From: LMUY01 sp964244585
GTDB lineage: Bacteria; Pseudomonadota; Alphaproteobacteria; Acetobacterales; Acetobacteraceae
DNA length: 64,000 nucleotides
Reading direction: 5' to 3'
Assembly: GCA_964244585.1 (NCBI GenBank)
Contig: CAXTJM010000007.1
Coordinates: forward strand, 1 to 64,000
The translations under genes and the position numbers were made by a program. Positions 49,779 through 58,171 of the stretch are shown here, one piece after another. The notes beneath the pieces were generated by a model, which was given only the letters and a program-made list of their open reading frames with translations, was not told where the DNA came from and did not search any database. Position 1 is the first letter of the stretch. Every line of letters begins with the position of its first letter.

Positions 49779-51106
49779 GCGCCCTGCCCGGTCCGGTCGC
49801 CGTCCAGCCCCGGCGCGTTGGCTCCGATCTGCCGGGCCAGGTCGGTTGCCGCCTGCCCATCCACGCCGACCACGCAATCGACATAGACGATCGCCGCCAT
49901 GACCTGGGCGCGGGAGTGCAGGTCGTTGACGGGCGGGGCACCGTCCGGCTCGCCCGCCTCCCCGTTGGCGTCCAAGCCTACCACCAGCCGGTCGCATCCC
50001 GCCCGCGCCGCCTTCAGCAGCGCGACGTGGGCGGGCTGGATGATATCGAAGCAGCCCCGGGTGAAACCGACACGCAGGCCCTGGCTTCTCCAGCGGGCCA
50101 CGAGCGCCTGCGTCGCCGCCAGGGACCGCAGCCCGAGCGGATCCCCGTCATCGGCCTCCTTGCCCTTCAGCTCGTGCAGCACCTCGTCCACGGTCGCGGT
50201 CGCGGTGCCGAGCTTGCTCACGACCACGCCGGCAGCCGCGTTGGCGATGTGCATCGATTGCCGCAGGGACAGGCCGGAGGCGTGGGCGAGCGCCATGGCC
50301 GCGATCACGGTGTCGCCGGCTCCGGAGACGTCGAACACCTCCCGCGCACGGGCGGGGACCGAATGGGTCGGGCCGTCCGCCTCGACCAGCATCATGCCGC
50401 GTTCGGACCGGGTGGCCAGGATCGCCGCCGCCCGGGCGTCGGCCAGCACCTTGCGCGCGGCGGCTTCCACCGCCGCGTCGCTGTCCACTGCCATGCCGCT
50501 GGCCAGTCCCAACTCCTGCGTGTTCGGCGTGATGCAGGTGACGCCGGGATACACGCTGAAATCATCCGTCTTGGGGTCGACGAAGACCGGTATCCCGCGC
50601 GCCCGGGCCTGGGTGATGACGTGGCCGATGATGGCCGGGCTCAGCACGCCCTTGCCGTAATCGGACAGGATCACGGCCGAGGCTTCGGGCAGCATCCGGT
50701 CCGCCATGGCCAGCAACGCCCGCTCTTCCGGCGGCTGCAGCGGCAGTCGGCTTTCCTCGTCGGCGCGGACCACCTGCTGCTGGGCGGCGACGAAGCGCGT
50801 CTTGCAGATGGTGGGCCGCAGGGCGGTGGACACGAAGCAGGGCACGACCCGGCCGATGGTCCCGGCCAGGCGAAGCATGGTGTCCGCCAGCGCGTCCTGG
50901 CCCACCAGCCCGACCAGCAGCGCGCGGCCGCCGAGGGTGGCGACGTTGTGGCCGACATTGCCGGCGCCCCCCAGCATTTCCTGCGTGCGGGTGAGATGGA
51001 TGACGGGGATCGGCGCCTCGGGCGAAATCCGCTCGATGGTCCCATGCATGAACCGGTCGAGCATGAGGTCGCCGATGCAGAGCACGGTCACGTCGGTGAA
51101 GTCCAT
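49775..51106 (-). CDS. hldE: HldE-like heptose kinase with degenerate nucleotidyltransferase domain
   Basis: This 443-residue protein starts with a PfkB-type kinase domain (1-310), intact with GGAGNVGHNVATLGG and SGAGDTVIA (catalytic D265). In HldE this domain phosphorylates D-glycero-D-manno-heptose 7-phosphate at C1. The C-terminal domain (about 330-443) is related to cytidylyltransferases but reads Q357-P-A-H360 where HxGH is needed. It also lacks the later GGDY and STT segments, ending some 30-40 residues early. The adenylyl transfer step is probably absent or done elsewhere. It is coupled to the AGE gene. Confidence 0.83.
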   Translation of the reverse strand: MDFTDVTVLCIGDLMLDRFMHGTIERISPEAPIPVIHLTRTQEMLGGAGNVGHNVATLGGRALLVGLVGQDALADTMLRLAGTIGRVVPCFVSTALRPTICKTRFVAAQQQVVRADEESRLPLQPPEERALLAMADRMLPEASAVILSDYGKGVLSPAIIGHVITQARARGIPVFVDPKTDDFSVYPGVTCITPNTQELGLASGMAVDSDAAVEAAARKVLADARAAAILATRSERGMMLVEADGPTHSVPARAREVFDVSGAGDTVIAAMALAHASGLSLRQSMHIANAAAGVVVSKLGTATATVDEVLHELKGKEADDGDPLGLRSLAATQALVARWRSQGLRVGFTRGCFDIIQPAHVALLKAARAGCDRLVVGLDANGEAGEPDGAPPVNDLHSRAQVMAAIVYVDCVVGVDGQAATDLARQIGANAPGLDGDRTGQGA

Positions 51107-51160
51107 GACGCAGTATAGCGGCCGGCGCCGGAACCGGATCAATCCCCGGCCAGCGCCCCC

Positions 51161-51976
51161 TCAGACCCAGAAGGCCAGCCGGCCGCGGACGCGGGAGAAC
51201 ACCAGCCACGCGGCCACGCAGAGCATGCCGCTGTAGATCAGCGCGCTGGCCCACACGATCCGCTCCGGCGCGACGCCGTAAAGCGGTCCGCGCACGATCT
51301 CCAGCATGGAGAAGAACGGGTTCAGCGGCATGTACTCGGCGCCCTGCCGGATCTGCGCCGCCTTCCACACGATCGGCGTGGCATAGAACGCGATCTGCAT
51401 GATGCTGGCGACGATTTGCGGGATGTCGCGGAACCGGGCGCACACCGTTCCCAGCAGCATGCAGGCCGCCAGGCCGTCCAGCAGCCAGAGCAGCAGGCCG
51501 GGGAGCGCCCATAGGCCGGTCCAGCCAGGCCATACGCCATAGATCGCGAAGACGATGAGCACGATGACGACGTTGTGGAGCAGCAGCAGCACGTTGCGCG
51601 TCAGCACCCGCCACACATGCACGCTGAACGGCATGCGCATGGACCGGATCATGTTCTCGGCGCTCAGGAACGTCGTGCAGGCATCGCTGACGACCAGGGA
51701 CAGCGCGGTCCAAAGCACCAGCGACAGCGCCAGGTAGGGCAGGTAGTCGTGCATGTCCTGGTCGAACAAGGTCGAGTAGACCAGCCCGAGCGCCCCCACC
51801 ATCACGCCGGTCGACATCGTCACCCAGAACGGTCCGAGGATGGAGCCGCGATACCGCAGCTTGATGTCCAGCCAACTCAGGGTCGCGATGAGTTTCCACA
51901 TCGCGAAGGCCGCCTGCACGTCGCGCCCGGCAAGCCATTGCCGGTGCCGGAACGGGGATGGCACGTCCTGTTGCAC
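51161..51976 (-). CDS. ABC-2 type polysaccharide/polyol-phosphate export permease
   Basis: This protein of about 271 residues has six hydrophobic segments. The cytoplasmic start ...PSPFRHRQWLAGRDVQAA and LSWLDIKLRYRGSILGPFWV are typical of Wzm/KpsM-type exporters of O-antigen or capsule. Further marks are RDIPQIVASIMQIAFYATPI and PLNPFFSMLEIVRGPL. The start is uncertain: GTG 51976 is used here, but translation may begin a few codons earlier. The ATPase partner is not in the window. It lies between HldE and OtsB, in an envelope-sugar context. Confidence 0.83.
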   Translation of the reverse strand: MQQDVPSPFRHRQWLAGRDVQAAFAMWKLIATLSWLDIKLRYRGSILGPFWVTMSTGVMVGALGLVYSTLFDQDMHDYLPYLALSLVLWTALSLVVSDACTTFLSAENMIRSMRMPFSVHVWRVLTRNVLLLLHNVVIVLIVFAIYGVWPGWTGLWALPGLLLWLLDGLAACMLLGTVCARFRDIPQIVASIMQIAFYATPIVWKAAQIRQGAEYMPLNPFFSMLEIVRGPLYGVAPERIVWASALIYSGMLCVAAWLVFSRVRGRLAFWV

Positions 51977-52086
51977 GTCGAGGCTCAGGTCCTGGCTCAG
52001 AGGGCATCCTTTCCAGAGCCGGCCAGCGGCCCGGCCGGCGCGGTCATCGCGGCAGGCAGATAGCCCAAGCGGGCTGGAAGGCCAAG

Positions 52087-52812
52087 CTACAGCGCCGCCC
52101 AGCCGTCCGTGCACCGGGCCAGCCAGTCGCGCACGGCAGCCGGCGTGCCGAAGACGGCGGGGACGAACAACCCGGCGCCACCCAGGCGCCGTGCGACGAC
52201 CATGCCGTCCTCGTCCGTCACGTCATCGCCGATGAACACGGGCTTGCGGCCACGGAAGCTCGGCAGCGCCATCACCATCTCGACCGCCCGGCCCTTATCC
52301 GCCCCGATCGGCCGTATTTCCCAGGCCATATGCGCCGCGAGAAGCTGGAACCGTTCGGCGCCGGGCCGCGCGAGCAGCGCGTCCAGCCCGGTGCGCAGCA
52401 TCGGTCCCGACGGGGGCGCCAGCCGGTAATGCAGCACGAAGCCGCGCGCCTTGTGTTCCACCAGCACGCCGGGATGGTCAGCCGCGAGCCTCTCCGCCGA
52501 CGCCAATAGGTCCGGAGGCACGCTGGGAAGGGCCTGGCGCTGCAATGGGGCATCTGGAGCCGGGCGGAGCGCGCCGCCGTGCTCGCCAGCCACGGCGGGT
52601 ATGAGGCCGGGGAGCAGCGCGTCGATCTGGTGCACCGGGCGGCCGGTGATGACCGCCAGCGCGCCATCCAGCTTGCGGCAGAGCCGGGCCAGGGTGTGCG
52701 GCAGGCCGGCGGGCACCACCACGCTGTCCGGCGTCGGGGCGAAATCCAGCAGCGTGCCGTCCAGGTCCAGCAGCAAGGCGGTCCGCGAGAAGGGCGGCAG
52801 CATGTCGGGCAT
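52087..52812 (-). CDS. otsB: Trehalose-6-phosphate phosphatase
   Basis: This 241-residue HAD phosphatase makes trehalose from trehalose-6-phosphate. The nucleophile and acid are D16 and D18 in LLLDLDGTLLDF. The core also has VITGRP, GEHGG and the metal-binding GDDVTDEDG. No otsA synthase is next to it, so the substrate supply lies elsewhere or the phosphatase has another sugar phosphate. Its ATG shares one base with the DUF2155 stop. Confidence 0.9.
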   Translation of the reverse strand: MPDMLPPFSRTALLLDLDGTLLDFAPTPDSVVVPAGLPHTLARLCRKLDGALAVITGRPVHQIDALLPGLIPAVAGEHGGALRPAPDAPLQRQALPSVPPDLLASAERLAADHPGVLVEHKARGFVLHYRLAPPSGPMLRTGLDALLARPGAERFQLLAAHMAWEIRPIGADKGRAVEMVMALPSFRGRKPVFIGDDVTDEDGMVVARRLGGAGLFVPAVFGTPAAVRDWLARCTDGWAAL

Positions 52813-53204
52813 CAGTGGCAGGCGACGAGGCGGATGTCGTAGACGGGATGTTCCAGCATGTTCAGTGCCGGTTCATTGGCGAACACCCAGCCGTGGAAGC
52901 CGGGTGCGCCGGGCCGGCTGTCGCGGATATCCAGATAGGCGGCGGCATCCTGCGCCTGGTCCGGCGGACGGACGGAACACGCCCGCAAGGCGATCGACAG
53001 CGAGGCATTGTCTGCGGCCTGGCCGACCTTCAGCGTCAGGGCCGAGGATTTCGCGTTCACCTTGTCGAGCACCAGCAGCTCGGCCGTGTCGCGCGGCACC
53101 CACGAGCCTGGCGCCGAGGGCGACGGCGCATCGGGCTTGGCGGCAGTCTGCCCTGCTGCCGGGGCGCTGGCCAGCAGCGCGGCAACCAGCCAGGCCGCGC
53201 GCAT
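52812..53204 (-). CDS. DUF2155 periplasmic protein
   Basis: This 130-residue protein begins with a signal peptide (MRAAWLVAALLASAPAAGQ) and carries the DUF2155 core LLVLDKVNAKSSALTLKVG and PGFHGWVFANEPALNMLEHP. It ends with DIRLVAC. The ATG at 53204 shares one base with the preceding stop; a GTG one codon upstream is possible. The family is largely alphaproteobacterial and of unknown function, often near envelope or complex I accessory genes. Confidence 0.88.
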   Translation of the reverse strand: MRAAWLVAALLASAPAAGQTAAKPDAPSPSAPGSWVPRDTAELLVLDKVNAKSSALTLKVGQAADNASLSIALRACSVRPPDQAQDAAAYLDIRDSRPGAPGFHGWVFANEPALNMLEHPVYDIRLVACH

Positions 53205-53416
53205 CACACCTGCTTCGGGCTGCGCAGATCGGCCACCATCTCGGCCAGGATGCGTCGCATGGCAGCGTCGTCCACCCCCATCAGCACCGCGTCTTCGAAC
53301 GCATCCTGCATGACCTGCCGCAGCTCGGCATGGTTTTCCGCCAAGGTCCGGAGCTTTTCACGGCAACTCACGGGCTGCCCGTCGCCGCCCGGCCAGATCA
53401 TCGCCGTGTGGTTCAC
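53204..53416 (-). CDS. Conserved hypothetical protein of 70 residues
   Basis: This small soluble protein begins with a GTG that overlaps the mlaD stop (GTGA) and ends one base into the DUF2155 start. The helical sequence LRTLAENHAELRQVMQDAFE and MRRILAEMVADL looks like a coiled or helical-bundle fold. I recognise no family. The tight packing on both sides supports a real gene in the MlaD-DUF2155 unit. Confidence 0.7.
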   Translation of the reverse strand: MNHTAMIWPGGDGQPVSCREKLRTLAENHAELRQVMQDAFEDAVLMGVDDAAMRRILAEMVADLRSPKQV

Positions 53417-53910
53417 GGCGTGCCCTTCTTGATCGTGTCCATCTGCTTCTGCGCGGCATCCGCCAGGCTGCCAACGTTGAAGATGAACTTGCCGAGCAGG
53501 TCTTCCAGGTTGACGGCCGATTGCGTCACGGTGATCACGCCGCCATCCGCAAGCATCTTATCGTCGCCCCCGGTCGCCAGCGAGATGAAGTTGCCACCCA
53601 GCAAGCCGCCCGTTGCGATGCTGGCGCTGCTGTCCATCGACAGCTTGATATCGCGTTGCACGGTGAAGGTCGCGACCGCCTGATAGCTCTTGGGGTCGAT
53701 GGCGAGCCCGGTGACGCTTCCCACCTTCAACCCGGCGATGCGCACGTCCGCACCCGTGGAAATGCCGCCGACGTTGTCGAACGCCGCGTGCAGGCTGTAG
53801 CCGCCCAGCCCGCCGCGCCCGGTGTTGGCGATAGCGTAACCGAGGAACCCCACCGCCACGAGCAGGACGACCGCCCCGGCGGCGACTTCCGTGATGGAGC
53901 GGCGGGCCAT
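53413..53910 (-). CDS. mlaD: MlaD-type lipid-transport substrate-binding protein
   Basis: This 165-residue inner-membrane protein has one N-terminal membrane helix (EVAAGAVVLLVAVGFLGYAI) and a single MCE domain (about 38-130: FDNVGGISTGADVRIAGLKV, GGLLGGNFISLATGGDD). MlaD hexamers form the ring that passes phospholipids between membranes in the Mla pathway. The MlaE and MlaF partners are not in the window. It begins directly after the NDUFA12 stop. Confidence 0.92.
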   Translation of the reverse strand: MARRSITEVAAGAVVLLVAVGFLGYAIANTGRGGLGGYSLHAAFDNVGGISTGADVRIAGLKVGSVTGLAIDPKSYQAVATFTVQRDIKLSMDSSASIATGGLLGGNFISLATGGDDKMLADGGVITVTQSAVNLEDLLGKFIFNVGSLADAAQKQMDTIKKGTP

Positions 53911-54267
53911 TCAGCTGCCCGGCGTCCAGGATTCGTAATCGCCGGTCGCGGGTGGCCGATGGCCGCCGAGATAATCGCTGCCCGGCGGCCGGTAGCCGAG
54001 CGGCGTGCCGGTCAGGTTCGGCTCGTGCGGCTTCTGCCAGGCCCGGCGCACCGTCTCGGGGATCGGCTGCTCGGTGGTGTAGTGCAGCCAGGAATGCCAC
54101 TCCGGCGGGATGGTGCTGGCTTCGACCTCGCCGACATACATCACCCATCGACGCCGTCGCAGGTCGCCGCGGCCGATCTTCTTCGCTTCGTAGTAGATGT
54201 TGCCGGCTGCATCGCGGCCGACCATCCGGCCGGTGAGGGACGTTACGAGGCGCATCATCAGGGTCAT
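53911..54267 (-). CDS. NADH:ubiquinone oxidoreductase accessory subunit, NDUFA12 type
   Basis: This 118-residue protein has the B17.2/NDUFA12 pattern: GRDAAGNIYYEAKK, RRRRWVMYVGEVEASTIPPE and WHSWLHYTTEQP. It is a peripheral subunit of complex I shared by mitochondria and alphaproteobacteria. The ATG at 54267 is preferred over a long upstream frame. It heads the mlaD - hypothetical - DUF2155 - otsB chain, an arrangement I know from related bacteria in part. Confidence 0.92.
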   Translation of the reverse strand: MTLMMRLVTSLTGRMVGRDAAGNIYYEAKKIGRGDLRRRRWVMYVGEVEASTIPPEWHSWLHYTTEQPIPETVRRAWQKPHEPNLTGTPLGYRPPGSDYLGGHRPPATGDYESWTPGS

Positions 54268-54425
54268 GCCAGGCTTATAGCAGCGTCGCTGGGTGGGTCC
54301 ACTGCGCCCGGCCATCTTGCAACGCGTCGCCCACGCCACGTTACCCACAGCATTTTGTGGTGCAACGGCAGCGCATACGCAAAATCCGCCTTTTCCGCCG
54401 CCGGGCAGCAGTTTAACCTGGCCCC

Positions 54426-55880
54426 ATGAAAACCGACCGGACTTGGCAAGGCGTGCGGCTGCGGCAGACGGACGCCGCCGCCGATCCCGACTCCCCCTCG
54501 CGTCCTGTTCGGCTTCCCGCCGCCTGGGACGAGGCGGCGGCCAGCGCGATCTGTGACTTGGCGCCGGGCACCGGCCGGGTCTCGCTGCCCACGCTGGCGC
54601 AATCCTGGATCATACCGCTCGGCGCCCGCGCCAGGGAGGCCGGCATCGGGGGCTTACCCGACCGGCTGCACGCCCTGCTGCTGCTGCGCCGCGGCGCCCC
54701 CACGCAGGATACCTGGCGCGGCACGCCCGCCGAGGTGCCGGGCTTCGTGTTGAACCTGCCGGCATTCCACGACACGGAAGCCGGCTTCGACGTCGAGGCG
54801 TTTGCCGAAGCAGCGACGACCGCGGCGCAGGCGCTGGCTTTCCTGGCCCCGCAGGCGGCACGCTATGCCGTGGCCATAGCGGATCTCGCGGGCCTGCTCG
54901 CAGCATTGGGCCTGGATTACGCCAGCAAGGCGGCACGCGACGTCGCCGCCTGCCTTGCCGGCGTGCTGCGGGGCCGGGTGGATACGGTGTTGGCCGGCCC
55001 GCAGCCGGATCTGCTGGCGGCGATCCCCTCCTGGCCTGCGCCCCCGGCAGGGTGTGCCGTGCCGGGCCTCGCCGCGGCGGCCTCGGTAGCCCGGATGGCG
55101 GCCCTGCGCAGTGGCGGGGTGCGCCCCGGCACTGCGATCCTGGCGCCCGGTGCGACGGACGCGCTGCTCGGCGTGGAAACGGGCGGCATCGCGCCCGCCT
55201 TCGCTGCCGTCGGCCCTGGCGGGCTGTCGCGCGCGACCCGGGCCTGGCTGGGCGCACGGGGCATGTCCTACGACACGGCCCTAGCCGCGGCCTTGGCCGG
55301 CGAGCCCGTCATTCCGGTGGCCACCGCCGCCGACCATGCCGCGATGCATGATGCCATCGCGCCGATGCTGCATGCCATGCCGCCGCGACCGGGCTGCGCC
55401 CCCTCCCCGGCCAACGATGCCCGGCGGGAAGAGCTGCCTGCCCGGCGCCGCGGCTATACGCAGAAGGCCGCGGTCGGCGGGCACCGCGTCTTCCTGCGCA
55501 CGGGCGAGTATGCGGATGGCCGGCTCGGCGAGATCGGGCTGGCAGTGCCCCGCGAGAGCGCTGCCGTCCGGGGCCTGGCGGACGCGCTCGCGACGGCGCT
55601 CTCGGTCGGGCTGCAACATGGCACGCCGTTGGGCGCCTATGTGGACGCGCTGGCCCATGCCCGGTTCGCCCCGGCCGGCGCGGTGGAGGGCGACCCGGGG
55701 GTCGACCACGCCAGCTCCATTCCCGACTACGTGGCGCGCTCGCTGGCCGCGAGCTATCTTGGCCGCATCGTGCCGGCGGACCATTCCGAGGCACCGATGA
55801 AACCCGAGGAGACGCCCTTGCTGCCGCTTGACCTGCCCCGCCGCCGCGCCCGTGCCGCCCTGCGTCTGGTCGCCGGCTGA
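54426..55880 (+). CDS. Shortened homologue of B12-dependent ribonucleotide reductase (NrdJ-like, non-catalytic)
   Basis: This 484-residue protein follows NrdJ at both ends but lacks its middle. Residues 5-65 (WQGVRLRQTD..., VRLPAAWDEAAASAI) recall the NrdJ start. Residues 120-170 (VAIADLAGLLAALGLDYAS), 235-260 (TAILAPGATDALLGVETGGI) and 340-445 (RGYTQKAAVGGHRVFLRTGE, HASSIPDYVARSLAASYLG) recall its C-terminal half. The radical-site cysteine loop, its NxCxE surroundings and the C-terminal zinc/TSCPD cysteines are not there. It is likely regulatory or structural. It overlaps ridA by one base. Confidence 0.7.
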   Translation: MKTDRTWQGVRLRQTDAAADPDSPSRPVRLPAAWDEAAASAICDLAPGTGRVSLPTLAQSWIIPLGARAREAGIGGLPDRLHALLLLRRGAPTQDTWRGTPAEVPGFVLNLPAFHDTEAGFDVEAFAEAATTAAQALAFLAPQAARYAVAIADLAGLLAALGLDYASKAARDVAACLAGVLRGRVDTVLAGPQPDLLAAIPSWPAPPAGCAVPGLAAAASVARMAALRSGGVRPGTAILAPGATDALLGVETGGIAPAFAAVGPGGLSRATRAWLGARGMSYDTALAAALAGEPVIPVATAADHAAMHDAIAPMLHAMPPRPGCAPSPANDARREELPARRRGYTQKAAVGGHRVFLRTGEYADGRLGEIGLAVPRESAAVRGLADALATALSVGLQHGTPLGAYVDALAHARFAPAGAVEGDPGVDHASSIPDYVARSLAASYLGRIVPADHSEAPMKPEETPLLPLDLPRRRARAALRLVAG

Positions 55881-56344
55881 TGGGCGTCGTGCAAGCCCGT
55901 CTGGCGGAGTTGGGCATCACCCTGCCGCAGCCCATGGCCCCGATCGCCAACTACGTGCCGTTCGTGCACACGGGCGGGTTGGTGGTGGTGTCCGGCCAGG
56001 TGCCCGCGCGGGACGGCAAGATCGCCGTGACCGGCAAGGTGGGGGACGGCCTGTCCGTCGAGCAGGGGCAGGACGCTGCGCGGCTCTGCTTCATCAACGT
56101 CCTGGTGCACCTGAGGGCCGCCTGCGAGGGGGACCTCGACCGGGTCGTGCAAGTGGTCCGGCTGGGCGGCTTCGTCGCCAGCCCGGCGGGTTTCAGCCAG
56201 CACGCATTGGTCATGAACGGCGCGTCGGACCTGGCGGTGGCGGTGTTCGGCGAGGCAGGCCGCCATGCGCGGTCGACCATCGGGGTGCCGGCCCTGCCCG
56301 GGGATGCCGCAGTCGAGGTCGAGGGCATGTTCGCCGTCCGGTAA
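55880..56344 (+). CDS. RidA family (YjgF) protein
   Basis: This 154-residue protein has the family segments LVVVSGQVPARDGKIAVTG and the C-terminal RSTIGVPALPGDAAVEVEG with the conserved arginine that binds the imine carboxylate. RidA enzymes hydrolyse reactive 2-aminoacrylate-type enamines. The N-terminal extension of about 20 residues marks a subgroup whose activity is less tested. Its ATG shares one base with the NrdJ-like stop, so the two are coupled. Confidence 0.9.
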   Translation: MGVVQARLAELGITLPQPMAPIANYVPFVHTGGLVVVSGQVPARDGKIAVTGKVGDGLSVEQGQDAARLCFINVLVHLRAACEGDLDRVVQVVRLGGFVASPAGFSQHALVMNGASDLAVAVFGEAGRHARSTIGVPALPGDAAVEVEGMFAVR

Positions 56345-56386
56345 TCGGGGCTGGCAGGGCCGTGCTGCCCCGCCATATGCTCGGCC

Positions 56387-57550
56387 ATGCCCGACGGCTC
56401 ACCCCGGCTGACCCTTTCGCTGCATCCGTCGATTGCGTCCATCGACCCGGTGGAGTGGGACGCTTGCGCCGGGGACGAGAATCCCTTCGTCAGCCACGCC
56501 TTCCTGTCCGCGGTTGAGGATAGCGGGTCCGCCGGCCCGCGCACCGGCTGGCTGCCGCAGCATGCCGCGTTGCGGGACGAGGCTGGCCAGCTTCTCGCCG
56601 CCGCGCCGATGTATGCCAAATCCAACAGCTACGGTGAATATGTGTTCGACCATGGCTGGGCGAACGCGTTCGAGCAGGCGGGCGGCGACTACTATCCGAA
56701 GCTCCAGGTCGCCGTGCCGTTCTCTCCGGTCCCCGGACCGCGCCTGCTCTGCCGTCCCGGCGGCAACGTCCCGGCCGAAGCGCTGGGACATGCGCTGATC
56801 CAGGCTTGCGGGGAGCTGAAGCTGTCCGGCGTGCACGCGACGTTCTGCACCGAGGCGGAGTACGAGGCGCTGGGCAGCGCCGGCTGGCTGCAGCGCCTGG
56901 GGCAGCAGTACCACTGGGAGAATGGCGGCTATCACAGCTTCGACGATTTCCTGGGCGCCCTGTCCTCGCGCAAGCGCAAGGTGCTGCGTCGGGAACGCCG
57001 GGACGCCAACGGCGCCGGGCTGGTGTTCCGCACGCTGCGCGGACCGGAAATCGGGCGGCGGGAATGGGACGCGTTCTACCGCTTCTACCAATCCACGGTG
57101 GACCGGAAATGGGGCAGCGCCTACCTGACCAAGCGCTTCTTCGGCATGCTGGGCGAGCGGCTGGGCGACCGGGTGGTGCTGATGCTGGCGGAGCATGGCG
57201 GCGAGCCAGTGGCCGGCGCGCTGAACCTGATGGGGCGGGATGCCCTGTACGGCCGCAATTGGGGCTGCAAGGGTGACTGGCCGTTCCTGCACTTCGAATT
57301 GTGCTACTACCGCGCGATCGATTTCGCGATCGAGCATGGCCTGTCACGGGTGGAAGCCGGCGCGCAGGGCCAGCACAAGATCCAGCGCGGCTACCTGCCG
57401 AAGCCGACCTACTCCGTGCATTGGCTGAGCCACGCCGGACTCAGCCGCGCAGTGGACGATTTCCTTCGACGCGAACGCGCGGCGGTTTTGGCCGGGATGG
57501 AGGAGCTGGAGACTGAGTTTTCACCTTATCGTAAAGGCGACGATCCTTAA
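56387..57550 (+). CDS. FemAB/GNAT-like acyltransferase (COG3146 type)
   Basis: This 387-residue protein begins with a short GNAT-like part (HPSIASIDPVEWDACAG, NPFVSHAFLSAVEDSGSAG) and carries the family stretch KRKVLRRERRDANGAG and YGRNWGCKGDWPFLHFELCY. The C-terminus with VEAGAQGQHKIQRGYLP is typical. The group is loosely annotated as peptidoglycan-related acyl transfer; no substrate is proven. It ends by sharing TTAA with the convergent Uma2 gene. Confidence 0.85.
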   Translation: MPDGSPRLTLSLHPSIASIDPVEWDACAGDENPFVSHAFLSAVEDSGSAGPRTGWLPQHAALRDEAGQLLAAAPMYAKSNSYGEYVFDHGWANAFEQAGGDYYPKLQVAVPFSPVPGPRLLCRPGGNVPAEALGHALIQACGELKLSGVHATFCTEAEYEALGSAGWLQRLGQQYHWENGGYHSFDDFLGALSSRKRKVLRRERRDANGAGLVFRTLRGPEIGRREWDAFYRFYQSTVDRKWGSAYLTKRFFGMLGERLGDRVVLMLAEHGGEPVAGALNLMGRDALYGRNWGCKGDWPFLHFELCYYRAIDFAIEHGLSRVEAGAQGQHKIQRGYLPKPTYSVHWLSHAGLSRAVDDFLRRERAAVLAGMEELETEFSPYRKGDDP

Positions 57551-58140
57551 TCAGGGCGTTGCAGTGCCGTTCCGGCGTAAACAGCGTCTAGCGTCATAGA
57601 GAAGGCGAGGCCGGTCATTTGCAGGGATGACGCCAGGCTCGTCAGGACAGCCATAACCCAGCCCTCTCCCTCCCGGCGGTAGTGCTCGACCCTTACTTGA
57701 TCCTGATAGACGACAACGACGTCCTTCAATGTCTCAAGGGATTTATAGAACCGCAACTTGTCGCCACGATCAAAATCCATGCTCGAAGGCGACAACACTT
57801 CGACGATCGCCGTGGGGTCAGTGATCCAGGTCTCCGCTCCGCTGGAAGCGCCGCACCAGACAGTCACGTCCGGCAGCGTCTTGTCGATACCAGCAAGGTC
57901 CTTTGCGACCTGAACCCGCATGCCGCCGATGTTGACGCGGCATCCCAATGGTTCGGCAATCGGCTTCAGCGATGTCCCCAGGTTGAGGGCGATCTGTCCG
58001 TGGGTCGCATTCGGGTAGGTCATCGCCAGGATGTGGCCGTCGATCAATTCCCAAATCGTCCCGTCATCCACCTGTGCCTCAAGGAAGGCGTCGAACTCGG
58101 CAATGGCAATCGGGGGTTCAACGGCGTGCGCGTGGGACAT
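57547..58140 (-). CDS. Uma2 family (PD-(D/E)XK) protein
   Basis: This 197-residue protein has the Uma2 nuclease-fold pattern: TIWELIDGHILAMTYP, then the aspartate in LPDVTVWC, the E-x-L-S-P-S of AIVEVLSPSS and the lysine of DRGDKLRFYKSL. The ATG at 58140 gives MSHAHAVEPPIAIAEFDAFL. The family is common in cyanobacteria and proteobacteria and is of unproven role. The two stops of the convergent pair share four bases. Confidence 0.87.
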   Translation of the reverse strand: MSHAHAVEPPIAIAEFDAFLEAQVDDGTIWELIDGHILAMTYPNATHGQIALNLGTSLKPIAEPLGCRVNIGGMRVQVAKDLAGIDKTLPDVTVWCGASSGAETWITDPTAIVEVLSPSSMDFDRGDKLRFYKSLETLKDVVVVYQDQVRVEHYRREGEGWVMAVLTSLASSLQMTGLAFSMTLDAVYAGTALQRPD

Positions 58141-58171
58141 GTCTTCCGGTATCCGATGCCGGCCTGGAGCA

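Noticed and set aside
50562..52007. 481-codon minus-strand frame across the permease and hldE
   Set aside because: It is a different frame over two well-supported genes; the permease frame has proper membrane segments and family motifs.
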